Positions 16,354-25,800 of a stretch of DNA of 64,000 nucleotides are shown in pieces. Source of the stretch: CAYYFX01 sp964571855 (GTDB lineage Bacteria > ARS69); NCBI GenBank assembly GCA_964571855.1, contig CAZNDO010000001.1, forward strand, positions 868,001-932,000. The letters are read 5' to 3'. The position numbers and the translations under genes were made by a program. The notes under the pieces were generated by a model that saw only the letters and a program-made list of their open reading frames with translations, had not been told where the DNA came from and searched no databases. The stretch's first letter is position 1; every line of letters begins with the position of its first letter.

Positions 16354-19300
16354 CTACTGCACGCGGATGACCTTCCGGATCCGCTCCCCCTCCGAGGTGG
16401 AGAGGCGGGCGAAGTAGACGCCGGTGGCCACGCGACGCCCGGCGTCGTCGCGCCCGTCCCAGCGGGACGTGTGGGACCCGGCGCCCACCGTGTCGTCCAC
16501 GAGCGAGCGCACGAGGCGCCCCGCCGCGTCGAAGACGGACAGGCTCACGCGGTCCTCGCGCGGCACGCTGAACCGGAAGTCCGAGCCCTCGCGGAACGGG
16601 TTCGGCGACGTGGCCAGGTCCAGCGCGGCCGGGCCCGCGACGACCGCGGCGTCCGTGGCGGACGGCGACCCGATGATGATCTCGTAGCTGCCCGCGTTGT
16701 CGTTCTGGTTGAAGACGACGAGACCGTACCAGTCGGCCGCGGGCGAAAAGTACTCGAACGCCTCGCTGCCGCCGGCGCCGTTCACGTCGGCCTGGTCCAC
16801 CGCGCTCGTGGGCGCGGCGTAGTAGGTGGCGCCGTTCGACTTGAAGAGCGCCATGCCGAGATCCGGGCTGCCGGACAGCGTGTTGAGCTGCACGTGCACG
16901 TTCGTGCCCGCCGGGAGGAACACGTCGTACACCTCCACGACGTCGCCGGCCGGCCAGCTCTGCACCGTGCTCACGGGACCCGCCCCGAGCCAGATCAGGG
17001 ACTCGGTGCCGGCCTCCATCTCCACGTCCAGCGCGCCGGATCCCGACGTGCGCCACACGCGCGGGTACACGGTCTCGGCCGGGTTGTGGTTGTAGTCGCC
17101 CACGACGAAGTTCACCACGCCGGTGCCGGACTGGTCGCTGGCCTTGAGCGTGGAGATCGTGTAACCGTCGTCGCCGTACAGCGAGATGGACGCGCCCTGC
17201 CCGGCGGACGGCCGGACGCCGAACACGTGCCAGTACGACGTGTTCGCCGTGCCCGTGCCCCACTGCACCTCGTCCGTGTTCGTCAAGGCCACGTCGTTCG
17301 CGAGCGTGATCTTCCGGCCCAGCCAGTTCGCGTAGGAGCCGCTGGACTCGTCGTTCACGATCTGGACGATGCCGTGCCAGTCGGACTCCGTGGCCGTGTA
17401 GCTGAACCACTCGCCCTCGGCGGCGGTGCGGAAGTTCGCCGCGCCGGCGAACGCCGCGCGCTGCTTGTAGTAGTCGCCGTCGCCGGATCGGAACACGTAC
17501 AGGCCCTGGTCGATGCCGCCGCTGTAGCTGCGCAGCATGTACGGGACGCCGTCCTGCAGGTACGCGTCCCACACCTTCGCCACGTGTCCGGCATCCCACG
17601 CGGCCGAGGGCAGGATGCCCGAGATGATGTCGGCGTCGTGCTCCCATTCCGTGCGGTGCGTGCCGGCGCCGCTCTCCCGGATGACGCGCAGGTAGTCCGG
17701 CACGCCGCTCGCGTGGTTGTAGTCCACCGCGATGAAGTCCGCGTTGTTCGGCGGACCGGCGGCGTTGTAGTCGTCGGAGATCTCGAGCGGGGTGACGTAC
17801 GTGGCGTCGTTGAACAGCCGCACGGTGGTGTTCGTGCCGGCGGCCGGACGGTTGCCCACCACGGACCAGTACGCCGCGTTCGGGTCGTAGTCGAACAGCC
17901 GGAGATCCAGGCCGGAGAGGAACGGCGTCTCCTCGGCCAGCGTGGCCGGGGTCGGGCCGATCTGGATCGTGAAGTTCCCGTCGGCCGGGTTGTTCGCGAA
18001 GATCACCAGGCCGTACACGTCGTCCGCGGGGACGGTGTACGTCCAGGACTCGGTGCCGGCGTCGCCGGCCGCGTCCCGGGTCCACTGGGCGCTGGAACGC
18101 CCGGCCCAGTACTCGCCGCCGAAGGAGCGGAAGAGCGACATGCCGAAGTCCGTGGAGCCGGAGGTCACGTCCAGCACGAACGTGACGGTCTCCCCGGCGA
18201 AGAGCGGCACGTCCCACACGCGGACCACGGACTCCGCGGTCCAGCTGCCCGCGCGGTCCACGCCGTCGGGGTACAGAGTGCCGCCGCCGCTCTCGTACCC
18301 GAGGCGGTAGTCGTCCGAGGCGCCGGAGTAGCGCACGATCTCCACGTGCTCGTTGCCGAGCGGCGAGTGGTTGTAGTCGCCCACCACGAAGTCCACGGTC
18401 TGCCCCGCGTACGACGAGGACGCCAGCTCGTAGCGGTGGTTGTTCTCTCCGTACAGGTGCATGTCGTAGTCGGCGGTGGACGGGCTGCGCAGGCCGACCA
18501 CGCCCCACGCCGTGTCGTTCTGGTGCGCCACCATGCCGTGGCTCGTGCTGTTCCACAGGAACCAGCCGCCGTCCCACAGCTCGTAGATGTTCGCGAACGA
18601 GTTGCCCATGACGCGGCGCTTCACCAGGTCCGCCTGGCCGTTCGAGTCGTCGTCCACCCAGCCCCAGTGCTCGCGGGTGTACGGGCAGATCGCCGAGAAC
18701 GTGTTGTTGATCATCACGCAGCCCACGTCCGTGGGGCACGTGACGAGCTGGCAGTTCCCGTTGTCGATCACGTCCGTGAGGTACGTGCTCTGGCAGGCGC
18801 CGCAGTCCATGTCGCCGTTGCAGCCGCCGCTCTCCACGTACTCGTCGCACGAGCCGAACAGGTGGCCCCACTCGTGGGCGCGCACGTTCGCCGAGTCGTC
18901 CGTGTAGATGCGGGTGCGGGCGAACGCGTACGACGCGAACGCGCGGCCGGTGATGTCCGCCGGCTGGAAGACGGCGAGCACGTTGTCCCAGCCGCCGCCC
19001 CAGTTCTGCAGCCAGATCGTGAGGTCGTCCACGAAGTACGTGTCGCCGTCCCCGTCGCCGAAGCCGAGCGCCGCGACCGCGTCCTCGGTCATCTCCCAGG
19101 TGAACCCGTCGGTCGGGATGTTGTACGGGAGCGTGGCGGTGTACTCCCAGTAGCCGTTCGTGCCCTGGTTGTCGAAGTACACGTTCGCGTTCGCCGGGGC
19201 GTTGTCCAGGAAGAAGTCCTTCGCCACGGAGTTGCGCGCCGCCTTGTCCTCCTTCTCGGCGGTGGACCACGTGCCGCCCGTGTGGTTGACGAAGATGTTG

Positions 19301-19605
19301 ATCACGAGCGTGCGGCCGCGCTTGTAGTGCGCCGTGTCGTTGTCGTCGTTGCCGATCATCCGGAGTCCGCCCTGGCGCATGCGCGCGGCCTCCTCCAGGC
19401 GCAGCTCCTCCTCGTGCGAGTCGTCGGCTTCCCAGTCGTGGCCGCGCAGCGGGCCTTCGGCCTGCGCCTCCGCGATGGCCTGCGCCTTCGCGGCGTCCGT
19501 GAACGTGCCGTACCGGGGAGCCGCGGGCTCGGCCGTCGCGGTCCCCGCGACCAGCGCGAGCAGGGCGACGCCGAGGAGGACGGGAGTGGTGATTGCGCTA
19601 TTCAT
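16354..19605 (-). CDS. large secreted metzincin-like metalloprotease with repeat domains and FlgD-type sorting domain
   Basis: A 1083-aa exoprotein. A signal peptide (TPVLLGVALLALVAGTATA) is followed by a catalytic region with HEWGHLFGSCD at 244-254. This is the HExxHxxGxxD zinc motif of metzincins in the variant where Asp is third ligand. A Met-turn-like CVMINN follows in a Cys-rich loop. Residues about 385-960 hold three related jelly-roll or prepeptidase-like repeats (YWSVVGNRP/YWHVFGVRP, VVGDYNHSPLG/VVGDYNHNPAE, W-x-A-x-x-V-x-x-VWD). The C-terminus is the sorting-type domain (TSPNPFREG, VFDAAGRLV, RWDGRDDAGRRV, GVYFARL). The start overlaps the upstream small-protein gene by 8 bases. Protease activity is inferred from the motif only. 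Confidence 0.85.
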   Translation of the reverse strand: MNSAITTPVLLGVALLALVAGTATAEPAAPRYGTFTDAAKAQAIAEAQAEGPLRGHDWEADDSHEEELRLEEAARMRQGGLRMIGNDDNDTAHYKRGRTLVINIFVNHTGGTWSTAEKEDKAARNSVAKDFFLDNAPANANVYFDNQGTNGYWEYTATLPYNIPTDGFTWEMTEDAVAALGFGDGDGDTYFVDDLTIWLQNWGGGWDNVLAVFQPADITGRAFASYAFARTRIYTDDSANVRAHEWGHLFGSCDEYVESGGCNGDMDCGACQSTYLTDVIDNGNCQLVTCPTDVGCVMINNTFSAICPYTREHWGWVDDDSNGQADLVKRRVMGNSFANIYELWDGGWFLWNSTSHGMVAHQNDTAWGVVGLRSPSTADYDMHLYGENNHRYELASSSYAGQTVDFVVGDYNHSPLGNEHVEIVRYSGASDDYRLGYESGGGTLYPDGVDRAGSWTAESVVRVWDVPLFAGETVTFVLDVTSGSTDFGMSLFRSFGGEYWAGRSSAQWTRDAAGDAGTESWTYTVPADDVYGLVIFANNPADGNFTIQIGPTPATLAEETPFLSGLDLRLFDYDPNAAYWSVVGNRPAAGTNTTVRLFNDATYVTPLEISDDYNAAGPPNNADFIAVDYNHASGVPDYLRVIRESGAGTHRTEWEHDADIISGILPSAAWDAGHVAKVWDAYLQDGVPYMLRSYSGGIDQGLYVFRSGDGDYYKQRAAFAGAANFRTAAEGEWFSYTATESDWHGIVQIVNDESSGSYANWLGRKITLANDVALTNTDEVQWGTGTANTSYWHVFGVRPSAGQGASISLYGDDGYTISTLKASDQSGTGVVNFVVGDYNHNPAETVYPRVWRTSGSGALDVEMEAGTESLIWLGAGPVSTVQSWPAGDVVEVYDVFLPAGTNVHVQLNTLSGSPDLGMALFKSNGATYYAAPTSAVDQADVNGAGGSEAFEYFSPAADWYGLVVFNQNDNAGSYEIIIGSPSATDAAVVAGPAALDLATSPNPFREGSDFRFSVPREDRVSLSVFDAAGRLVRSLVDDTVGAGSHTSRWDGRDDAGRRVATGVYFARLSTSEGERIRKVIRVQ

Positions 19606-20272
19606 TGCGGGTCTCCTTCCCGTCGGTCGCGGGGGCGGGCGCCGCGATCGGCGCGCCGTCGCCGGGCGCGGACGCGCCGCCCTCGAGCGAAGCGGACGCC
19701 GGCGGCACGGGCGAGATCGGCAGGATCCCGCCGCGGAGCTTGGCCTCCTCGGCGGACGTGAGGCCGGACGGGCCGACCTCCTGGACGGACGGCAGGTCGG
19801 CGCCGACGCCGGCGATCGGGTCGGGCGCGGGCGCGATCGTCTCGCGCGCGGTCAGCTGCTGCATCTTCATGGCGGCCAGCTCGTCCGGCGTGGCCCGCGG
19901 CGTCTCGACCGGCAGGTGCGTCACGAACAGCGTGCCCGCCGCGCGGGACGCCTCCACCGCGGCGCGGGCCGCGTCGAGCTTGGCGCGCTCGCCCGCCGTG
20001 ACGACCGGCAGCGCGCGCGCCGCGTTCGTCAGCACGCCGCCGCGGTGCTCGTGATCCGCCGGCACCGCCTCGGACACCAGCGGCGTCACGTCGAAGCGCA
20101 GGCCATCCGCATCCGGGGCGACCGGAGGCGCGGGAACGAACAGGCTTTCCACTTCCTGCGGAACGGCCGCGACCGGCGCCGGCTCGTTGATCGGCTCGGT
20201 TGCCGCCGCGGCCGCGGGCAGGAGAAGGGCCGCGATGGCGGCGGCCTTCGCGGTGCGGTGTGGGGTGTGCAT
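19598..20272 (-). CDS. small exported protein translationally coupled to the metalloprotease
   Basis: A 224-aa protein of unknown family. The ATG at 20272 (MHTPHRTAKAAAIAALLLPAAAA) has GGAGGAACCCC upstream and a clear signal peptide; the extra upstream codons lack these. The mature part is Ala/Pro-rich and low in complexity, with little globular signature (PAPPVAPDADGLRFDVTPL, PDELAAMKMQQLTARETI). Its stop lies 8 bases inside the metalloprotease gene, so the two are translated together. A role as protease propeptide, chaperone or inhibitor is possible but unsupported beyond linkage. Confidence 0.7.
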   Translation of the reverse strand: MHTPHRTAKAAAIAALLLPAAAAATEPINEPAPVAAVPQEVESLFVPAPPVAPDADGLRFDVTPLVSEAVPADHEHRGGVLTNAARALPVVTAGERAKLDAARAAVEASRAAGTLFVTHLPVETPRATPDELAAMKMQQLTARETIAPAPDPIAGVGADLPSVQEVGPSGLTSAEEAKLRGGILPISPVPPASASLEGGASAPGDGAPIAAPAPATDGKETRNE

Positions 20273-20354
20273 TGGGGTTCCTCCTCGGGTGGACTGAAGC
20301 GCGCTCGTCTCGGCGCTCCCCCCGAGAACGGTCCACGACCTCCGGACCGAACCC

Positions 20355-20374
20355 TTGTGGTTCACAGATTGTGG
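20355..20374. promoter_or_regulatory. candidate operator upstream of the exported protein/metalloprotease pair
   Basis: A palindrome TGTG-GTT-CACA (20356-20366) overlaps two direct TTGTGG copies (20355-20360 and 20369-20374). It lies in the 129-base gap between the kinase stop and the small exported protein, 83 bases before that ATG. The TGTG-N-CACA half-site style is common in CRP/FNR and GntR-type operators, but no regulator can be assigned. Confidence 0.3.
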
Positions 20375-20401
20375 ACGGCCCCGGATTCGGCGTCCGGGGG
20401 G

Positions 20402-22117
20402 TCAGGAATGGAGGAGGGAGAGGGTCTTCAGGGAGATGCGGCGGTGGAGGGTCGGGTCGGAGGCGATCCGGCGGCGGAGGGACTCCAGGACCTCCTCCGG
20501 GCGCGCCCCCGGGGCGTCCGGCACGGACGTCGCGCGGCCCACGCCGCGCAGGAGACCGGAGAGGGCGGACGGGGGGATATCGCCGGCGGTTTCCACCTGG
20601 ACCCGCGGGGTCTCGGCGAGGGCGCGTTCGAAGTCCTCGAGGCGTTCCGCGCTCGCGATCACGGCGAACGACTCGCGGCCCGCGCCGGAGGAGACCTCCC
20701 AGGCGAAGGGGCGGCCCGCCACGAGGCCGGGGAGGTGGTGCGGCGTGCCGCCCGGGATCGGGTTGCGCAGCTCCGAGGCGTCCATGGGGAAGAGCAGGTA
20801 GGCGCGGCCGCGGTCATCCCAGTTGATCACGTAGACGTGCGCCGTGCGCGGCGACTCGAAGCGGAGCATCAGGCGATCGCCCACGGTCACGGTGGCGGCG
20901 TCGCCGGCGGGGATCGGGGCGAACGGGCCGTCGGGCGCGGCGCGCAGGAGTTCGGCCTCGAACGACAGCGGCGTCGTGGTGCGCACCGCGACGAACCAGG
21001 CCACGGCCGCGATCGCCAGCGCCGCGGCGGCGGACAGGAGGACCGGGCGTCGTGTCGCGCGCGGGGACGGCACCGCCTGCAGCGGCGGCTCCGCGTGCTC
21101 GGCGCGCTCGCGTCGTGGCGCGTGGGCCGGCGGGGCCGCGGCGCTGCCGACGTCGAGCGTCTCGAGCCAGTGGAGCGCCGACGCGAACCGCTTCGTGGGC
21201 TCCGGATCCAGCGCTCGGTCCACGGCGGCGGCGAAGTGCGGCGGGAGATCGGGACGCTCCTCTATCAGCCGGCGCCGCTCGCCGCGGGTGTGGGCGTCGC
21301 GCAGGGCGGAGACGGTGGAGGCATCCGTCGGGTAGCGGCCGGTCGCCAGCCGGAAAAGCAGCACCGCGAGCGCGTAGCCGTCGGTGCCCGGCGTCGGCGA
21401 GCCGCCGGCGAAAAGCTCCGGTGCCATGAAGCGCGGCGTGCCGGCGAACTCCGCGCGCGCGCCCTCGCCGTCGCGGCCCCGCGGCGCGCCGCATCCGAAG
21501 TCCGTGACGACCAGGCGGTCGTTCCGGTCGACGAGCACGTTCTCCGGCTTCAGGTCGCGGTGCAGCACGTGCGCGCCGTGGATGGCCGAGAGGGCCGCGA
21601 GGAGCTGCCGCGCGAAGGAGACGAGGCGGGCCTCCGGCAGCGGCGCGGCCTCGCGCGCCACGTCCTCCAGGGTCACGCCGTCCACGTACTCGGTCCAGAT
21701 GCCCACGAAGCCGTCCTGCCGGTCCGCGCCGTACACGCGGGCCACGTGGTCGTGCCGCACGCGGGCGAGGAGGCGGGCTTCGCGCATCGCCTCGTCGGCG
21801 TCGGCCATCCGCGCGGGGATGAGCTTGAGCGCCACGTCGATGGACAGCTTCGGGTCCCACGCGCGGTGGACCTCGCCGTACGAGCCGGCGCCGATCCGCT
21901 CCAGCAGCGTGAGGTGCGCCCACGAGCCCTTCGGACCCTCGTCGTCCGCGAGCGCGAGCGGCGCGCCGTGATCGGCGATGCGCCGCAGCGCGCGCAGGTT
22001 GCGCACGAGCTCGCGATCCTCCGCGTTGCGCGACGTCCGCTCCAGCTCGTTCCAGTCCGCATCCATCCGATCGGATACCGCGGCGAGGAAGCGCTCGATC
22101 TGCTCGTCACGCGTCAT
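20402..22117 (-). CDS. membrane-anchored Ser/Thr protein kinase with C-terminal DUF4384-like domain
   Basis: A 571-aa protein from ATG 22117. An N-terminal helical segment (1-60) leads into a complete Hanks-type kinase: glycine loop GAGSYGEV 76-83, Lys98, HRDLKPEN 186-193, DFG 206-208 and an APE-like MAPELF. A Pro-rich linker follows, then one membrane helix (about 358-378, VLLSAAAALAIAAVAWFVAV). The extracytoplasmic part (GDRLMLRFESPRTAHVYVINW, RGRAYLLFPMDASELRNPI) resembles DUF4384, common in bacterial kinases and caspase-like proteins. The start lies 11 bases inside the upstream ECF sigma gene, so kinase and sigma are co-translated; the kinase may act on this sigma factor or share its signal. 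Confidence 0.9.
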   Translation of the reverse strand: MTRDEQIERFLAAVSDRMDADWNELERTSRNAEDRELVRNLRALRRIADHGAPLALADDEGPKGSWAHLTLLERIGAGSYGEVHRAWDPKLSIDVALKLIPARMADADEAMREARLLARVRHDHVARVYGADRQDGFVGIWTEYVDGVTLEDVAREAAPLPEARLVSFARQLLAALSAIHGAHVLHRDLKPENVLVDRNDRLVVTDFGCGAPRGRDGEGARAEFAGTPRFMAPELFAGGSPTPGTDGYALAVLLFRLATGRYPTDASTVSALRDAHTRGERRRLIEERPDLPPHFAAAVDRALDPEPTKRFASALHWLETLDVGSAAAPPAHAPRRERAEHAEPPLQAVPSPRATRRPVLLSAAAALAIAAVAWFVAVRTTTPLSFEAELLRAAPDGPFAPIPAGDAATVTVGDRLMLRFESPRTAHVYVINWDDRGRAYLLFPMDASELRNPIPGGTPHHLPGLVAGRPFAWEVSSGAGRESFAVIASAERLEDFERALAETPRVQVETAGDIPPSALSGLLRGVGRATSVPDAPGARPEEVLESLRRRIASDPTLHRRISLKTLSLLHS

Positions 22118-22712
22118 CGTGCAGATCCCGCATGGCCTCGGCCAGCCGCCGCACGGCACGGTTCACGGTCATGCGCGCGGCGTCCGGCGAGGGCTTCCCC
22201 ACGGACTCGGCGATCTCCGCGTACGACAGACCCAGCTCGAGCCGGGCGATGACCGCCTCCTGCGCCTCCGGGTCGAGCTGCGCCAGCGCCCGCTCGTAGC
22301 GATCCACGGCATCGCGGCCGATGGCCTCCTCCAGCGGCGAAGCCGGCGCGACGTGCATCACGTCGCGGACCAGGTCCTCCTTGCGCTCGCGCACCTGCGC
22401 GCGCCGGATCTCGTCGCCCACGCGGTTCAGCACGGCCCGCCGCAGGTACGCCAGGAAGGAGCCCGCGCCGCGCGGCTCGTACGTGTCCAGCCGGCGCAGC
22501 GTGGAGATCACCGCCTCCTGCACGAGGTCGTCCGTGTCCATGAGATCGCGGGCGTGGTACGGGAGCCGCCGCGACGCCCACTGCCGCAGCGGCGCCAGGT
22601 AGCGCTGCAGCAGCAGCTGCAGCGCCGCGGGATCCCCCTCGCGCGCCCGGCCGACCAGGCTCGCAGTGGTCCCGCCGGCGGGATCGGGTTCCTGCGCATC
22701 CGGTGGGGACAC
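22107..22712 (-). CDS. ECF-family RNA polymerase sigma factor
   Basis: A 201-aa protein with GTG start. Region 2 is visible in ALQLLLQRYLAPLRQWASRRL, then TDDLVQEAVISTLRRLDTYEP, then FLAYLRRAVLNRVGDEIRR. Region 4 is visible in LDPEAQEAVIARLELGLSYAEIAESVGKPS, then ARMTVNRAVRRLAEAM, a helix-turn-helix. No anti-sigma factor gene follows. Instead a Ser/Thr kinase overlaps its 3' end by 11 bases, a layout seen where sigma activity is tied to phosphorylation. The short gap to the right (22713-22869) is divergent with the CHAT gene, so both could be controlled from it. Confidence 0.9.
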   Translation of the reverse strand: MSPPDAQEPDPAGGTTASLVGRAREGDPAALQLLLQRYLAPLRQWASRRLPYHARDLMDTDDLVQEAVISTLRRLDTYEPRGAGSFLAYLRRAVLNRVGDEIRRAQVRERKEDLVRDVMHVAPASPLEEAIGRDAVDRYERALAQLDPEAQEAVIARLELGLSYAEIAESVGKPSPDAARMTVNRAVRRLAEAMRDLHDDA

Positions 22713-22857
22713 GTCGCCTCTCCGTGTGGACCGCGACGATGCGCGCGGCGAGGCGAGTATAGGGCGGCCTGCGGACCATGGGTCCTCCTTCCGGGGGGAC
22801 GACCGGGAAACGAGCCAGGAAGGGTGAACCGAACGGGGGAGGGGACGCGGCCCGCGG

Positions 22858-22863
22858 TATCAT
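22858..22863 (+). promoter_or_regulatory. candidate -10 element abutting the CHAT gene start
   Basis: TATCAT within GGTATCATCC ends 6 bases before the ATG at 22870. A transcript starting 6-8 bases downstream would begin at or next to the ATG, implying a leaderless mRNA. No Shine-Dalgarno lies immediately before the ATG beyond this AT-rich patch. No convincing -35 was found. Confidence 0.35.
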
Positions 22864-22869
22864 CCCCGG

Positions 22870-25800
22870 ATGGAACGGAGAACCCGCCCCCGGGACGCCG
22901 TTCGCGCCCTCGTGGCGGCGCCGGTCGCCGCGTGGGCGCTCGCGGCGGCATGGGCGCCGGGGACCGCGGCGCCTTCCGCGCCGCCGGCGCCCGCCATTTC
23001 CCGCGCGCAGGCCGTGGTGGATTCGCTCGCGGAGGCGGAGCGCTGGGACGAGGTCGTCGCCGCGGCGCGCGCCGCGCTGCCCGGCGCGACCGATGCGGCG
23101 GCCGAGGCCGCGCTGCGGTCGTCGTTGATGCTGGCGCACTTCCACTCCGGCGACCTGACGTCGGCGCGCGCGGAGCAGGAGCGCGTGGTGGCGCTCCGCG
23201 CGGCAGTGCTGCCCGCGACGGATCCGCAGCGGGCGGACGACCTGAACGACCTGGCGATCCTGTGCGATCGCACGGGGGACGACGCGGCGGCGCTGGACGC
23301 GTGGGAGCGCAGCCTGGCGCTCCTGCGCGCGCTGCCCGCGGCGGAGTCGGCCGCGCGCGCCGTGCCGCGCCTGTCGGCGGCGGCCGAGGCGGAGCGACGG
23401 CTCGGCCGCCACGCGGCATGCGAACGGCGGCTGCTCGAGGCGATCGCGCTGTCGGAGGCGCACCTCCCGCGCGACCAGCGGCACGCGCGTCTCCTCAACA
23501 ACCTCGGCGCCCTGCAGTGGGACGAGCGCCGCTTCGACGAGGCGAGCCGCAACCTGCGCGAGGCGCTCCGGATCACGCGCGAGGATGCGTCGTCGTCGCC
23601 GCTGCGCGTGGCGGTCGCGCACCACAATCTCGCCAACCTGAAGCGCGAGCAGGGCGAACCGGACGAGGCGGAGGCGCTTCACCGCGAGGCGCTGGCGCTG
23701 GCGCGCGCGCATCTCGCGGAGGATCCGCAGTTCCCGGTCTTCCTGAAGGAGCCGGCGGTGCTGTACGCGGAACAGGGCCGCTTCGACGAGGCGTTCGCGC
23801 TGTGGGACGAGGCCCTCGCGGCGCTCGGCGCGGAGCGCGCCGGCCTGCTCGGCTCGGAGATCCTGTACGAGCGGGCGCGCGCCGAGCTCGCGCGCGGCCG
23901 GCCCGATGCGGCGCGCGCCGCGCTGGAGGAGTGCCTCGCCATCCGGATGGCGAAGCGCACGGCGGACCATCCCATGACGGCGCAGGCGCGCGCGGCGCTC
24001 GGGACGGCGGCGATGCGTCTCGGCCGCGACCGCGAGGCGCGGAAGCACTTCGAGGGCGCGCTCGCCGTCCTGCGTGCGTCGCCCGCCTACCCGGAGGAGC
24101 GGGCCGAGTCGCTCGAGGGCATCGCCCGCCTGGACTGGCGACGCGGCCGGCGCGAGGACGCCGTGGCCGCGATGCGCCAGGCGCTCGACGTGCTCGAGGG
24201 CCTGCGCTGGCATCGCACGGCGAGCGAGCGCGCACGGGCGGACTGGGCCCGCACCGCGGAGGAGCCCGCGCGCACGATGGTGGCGTGGCTGGCGCGTCTC
24301 GGTCGCGTGGCGGAGGCGCTGGAGTTCTCGGAGCGGATCCGCGGGCGGATCCTCGGCGACCAGATCGCGGCCGCGCACGTGGACTGGCGCCGCGACGTGC
24401 CGGCGGACGTGCAGGCGTCGCTGGCCGCGCGGGAGCGGGAGGCGCTGGCCACGATCGCGACCGCGCGCCGGCGGCTGGAGGCCGAGCTGCGCGACGACGG
24501 GGTCGCGCCCGCCGCCGGCACCGCGGATGCCCTGGAGGCCGCGGCGCGCGCGTACCGCGACGTCCTCGAGGAGGGCCGCGCGCGCAGCCGCGCCTGGCGC
24601 GGCGCGATGGGCGCGCGCTCGCCCGAGGGCATCGCGGCGGCCGTGGGCGCCGCGCTCGGACCGGGCGAGATCGTGCTGTCGTGGCAGATCGGGGACGAGG
24701 CGTCGTTCCTCTTCGAACTCGAGGCCGGCGCGGCCCCGCGATGCACGGAGCTCGCCGTCCCGTCGGCCGTCGCGAAGGCGTGGGGCGTGGAGGCCGGGGC
24801 GCTGACGGGCGCGAAGCTCGCGGCAGCGCTGGCGGCCGGGCACGGACCGTTGCCCGCCGACGGCTCCGGCCCGCGCCGCGATGGTCTCCGCGGAGTGGGG
24901 CGCGCCACCCCGGCCGGCGCGCGCGCGGGCGAGACCGCCGCGTCGGCCGCCCGCCTCCGCGACCTCGCGCTCCTCGGGGACGCGCTGCTGCCCGAACCCG
25001 CGCGCCGCCGCGCGCTCGCCGCCGATCGGGTGTGGGTGATCCCCGACGGCCCGCTGCACGACGTCCCGGTGGAGGCCCTGGCCTTCGCCGCGAAGGACGG
25101 CGGCGCCGCGTACTGGCTCGACCTCGGTCCCCCCGTCTGCTACGGGGCGTCCCTCGCCACGCTCCTGGATCTCGCGGCGCGCGAGCGTTCGCCCACCCCC
25201 GGCTCGTACGTTCTCACGGTGAACGACCCGGACCGAGGGGTGACGGGCGACCGCCCCCGGCAGGAAGCGCCCGGCACTCTGGCCGAGTGGGCGCAGGCCG
25301 GCCGGTTCCACCCCCTTCCGGGCACGCGCCGCGAAGGCGACGCGCTCGCGCGCGCCTTCGGATCCGGCGGCGTGCGCCGGCTCGTGGGGGCCGACGCGCG
25401 CGAGGGGGAGGTGAAGCGGCTCGCGCCGGGCGCGCGGATCCTCCACCTGGGAACCCACGGTGTCGTGGAGAAGGAGCGAAGCGATCTGCTGGCGGCCCTG
25501 GTGCTGGCCGCCGAGCCCGAGGGGTCGGCCGAGGACGGCTTCCTGCACCTCTTCGAGGTCTACGACCTGCGTCTGGCCGCGGACCTCGTGGTGCTGTCCG
25601 CCTGCGAGACCATGCAGGGCGCGCGGGTGCCGGGCGAGGGCGTGCTGGCGCTCTCGCGCGGCTTCCTCGCCGCGGGGGCGCGGCGGACCGTCGCCAGCCT
25701 CTGGCCCGTGCACGACGAGGCCACGTCCGAGCTCATGGATGCGTTCGTCGCGGAGCTCGCGCGGGGGACGGCGGCCGCGGAGGCGCTGCGGGATGCGAAG

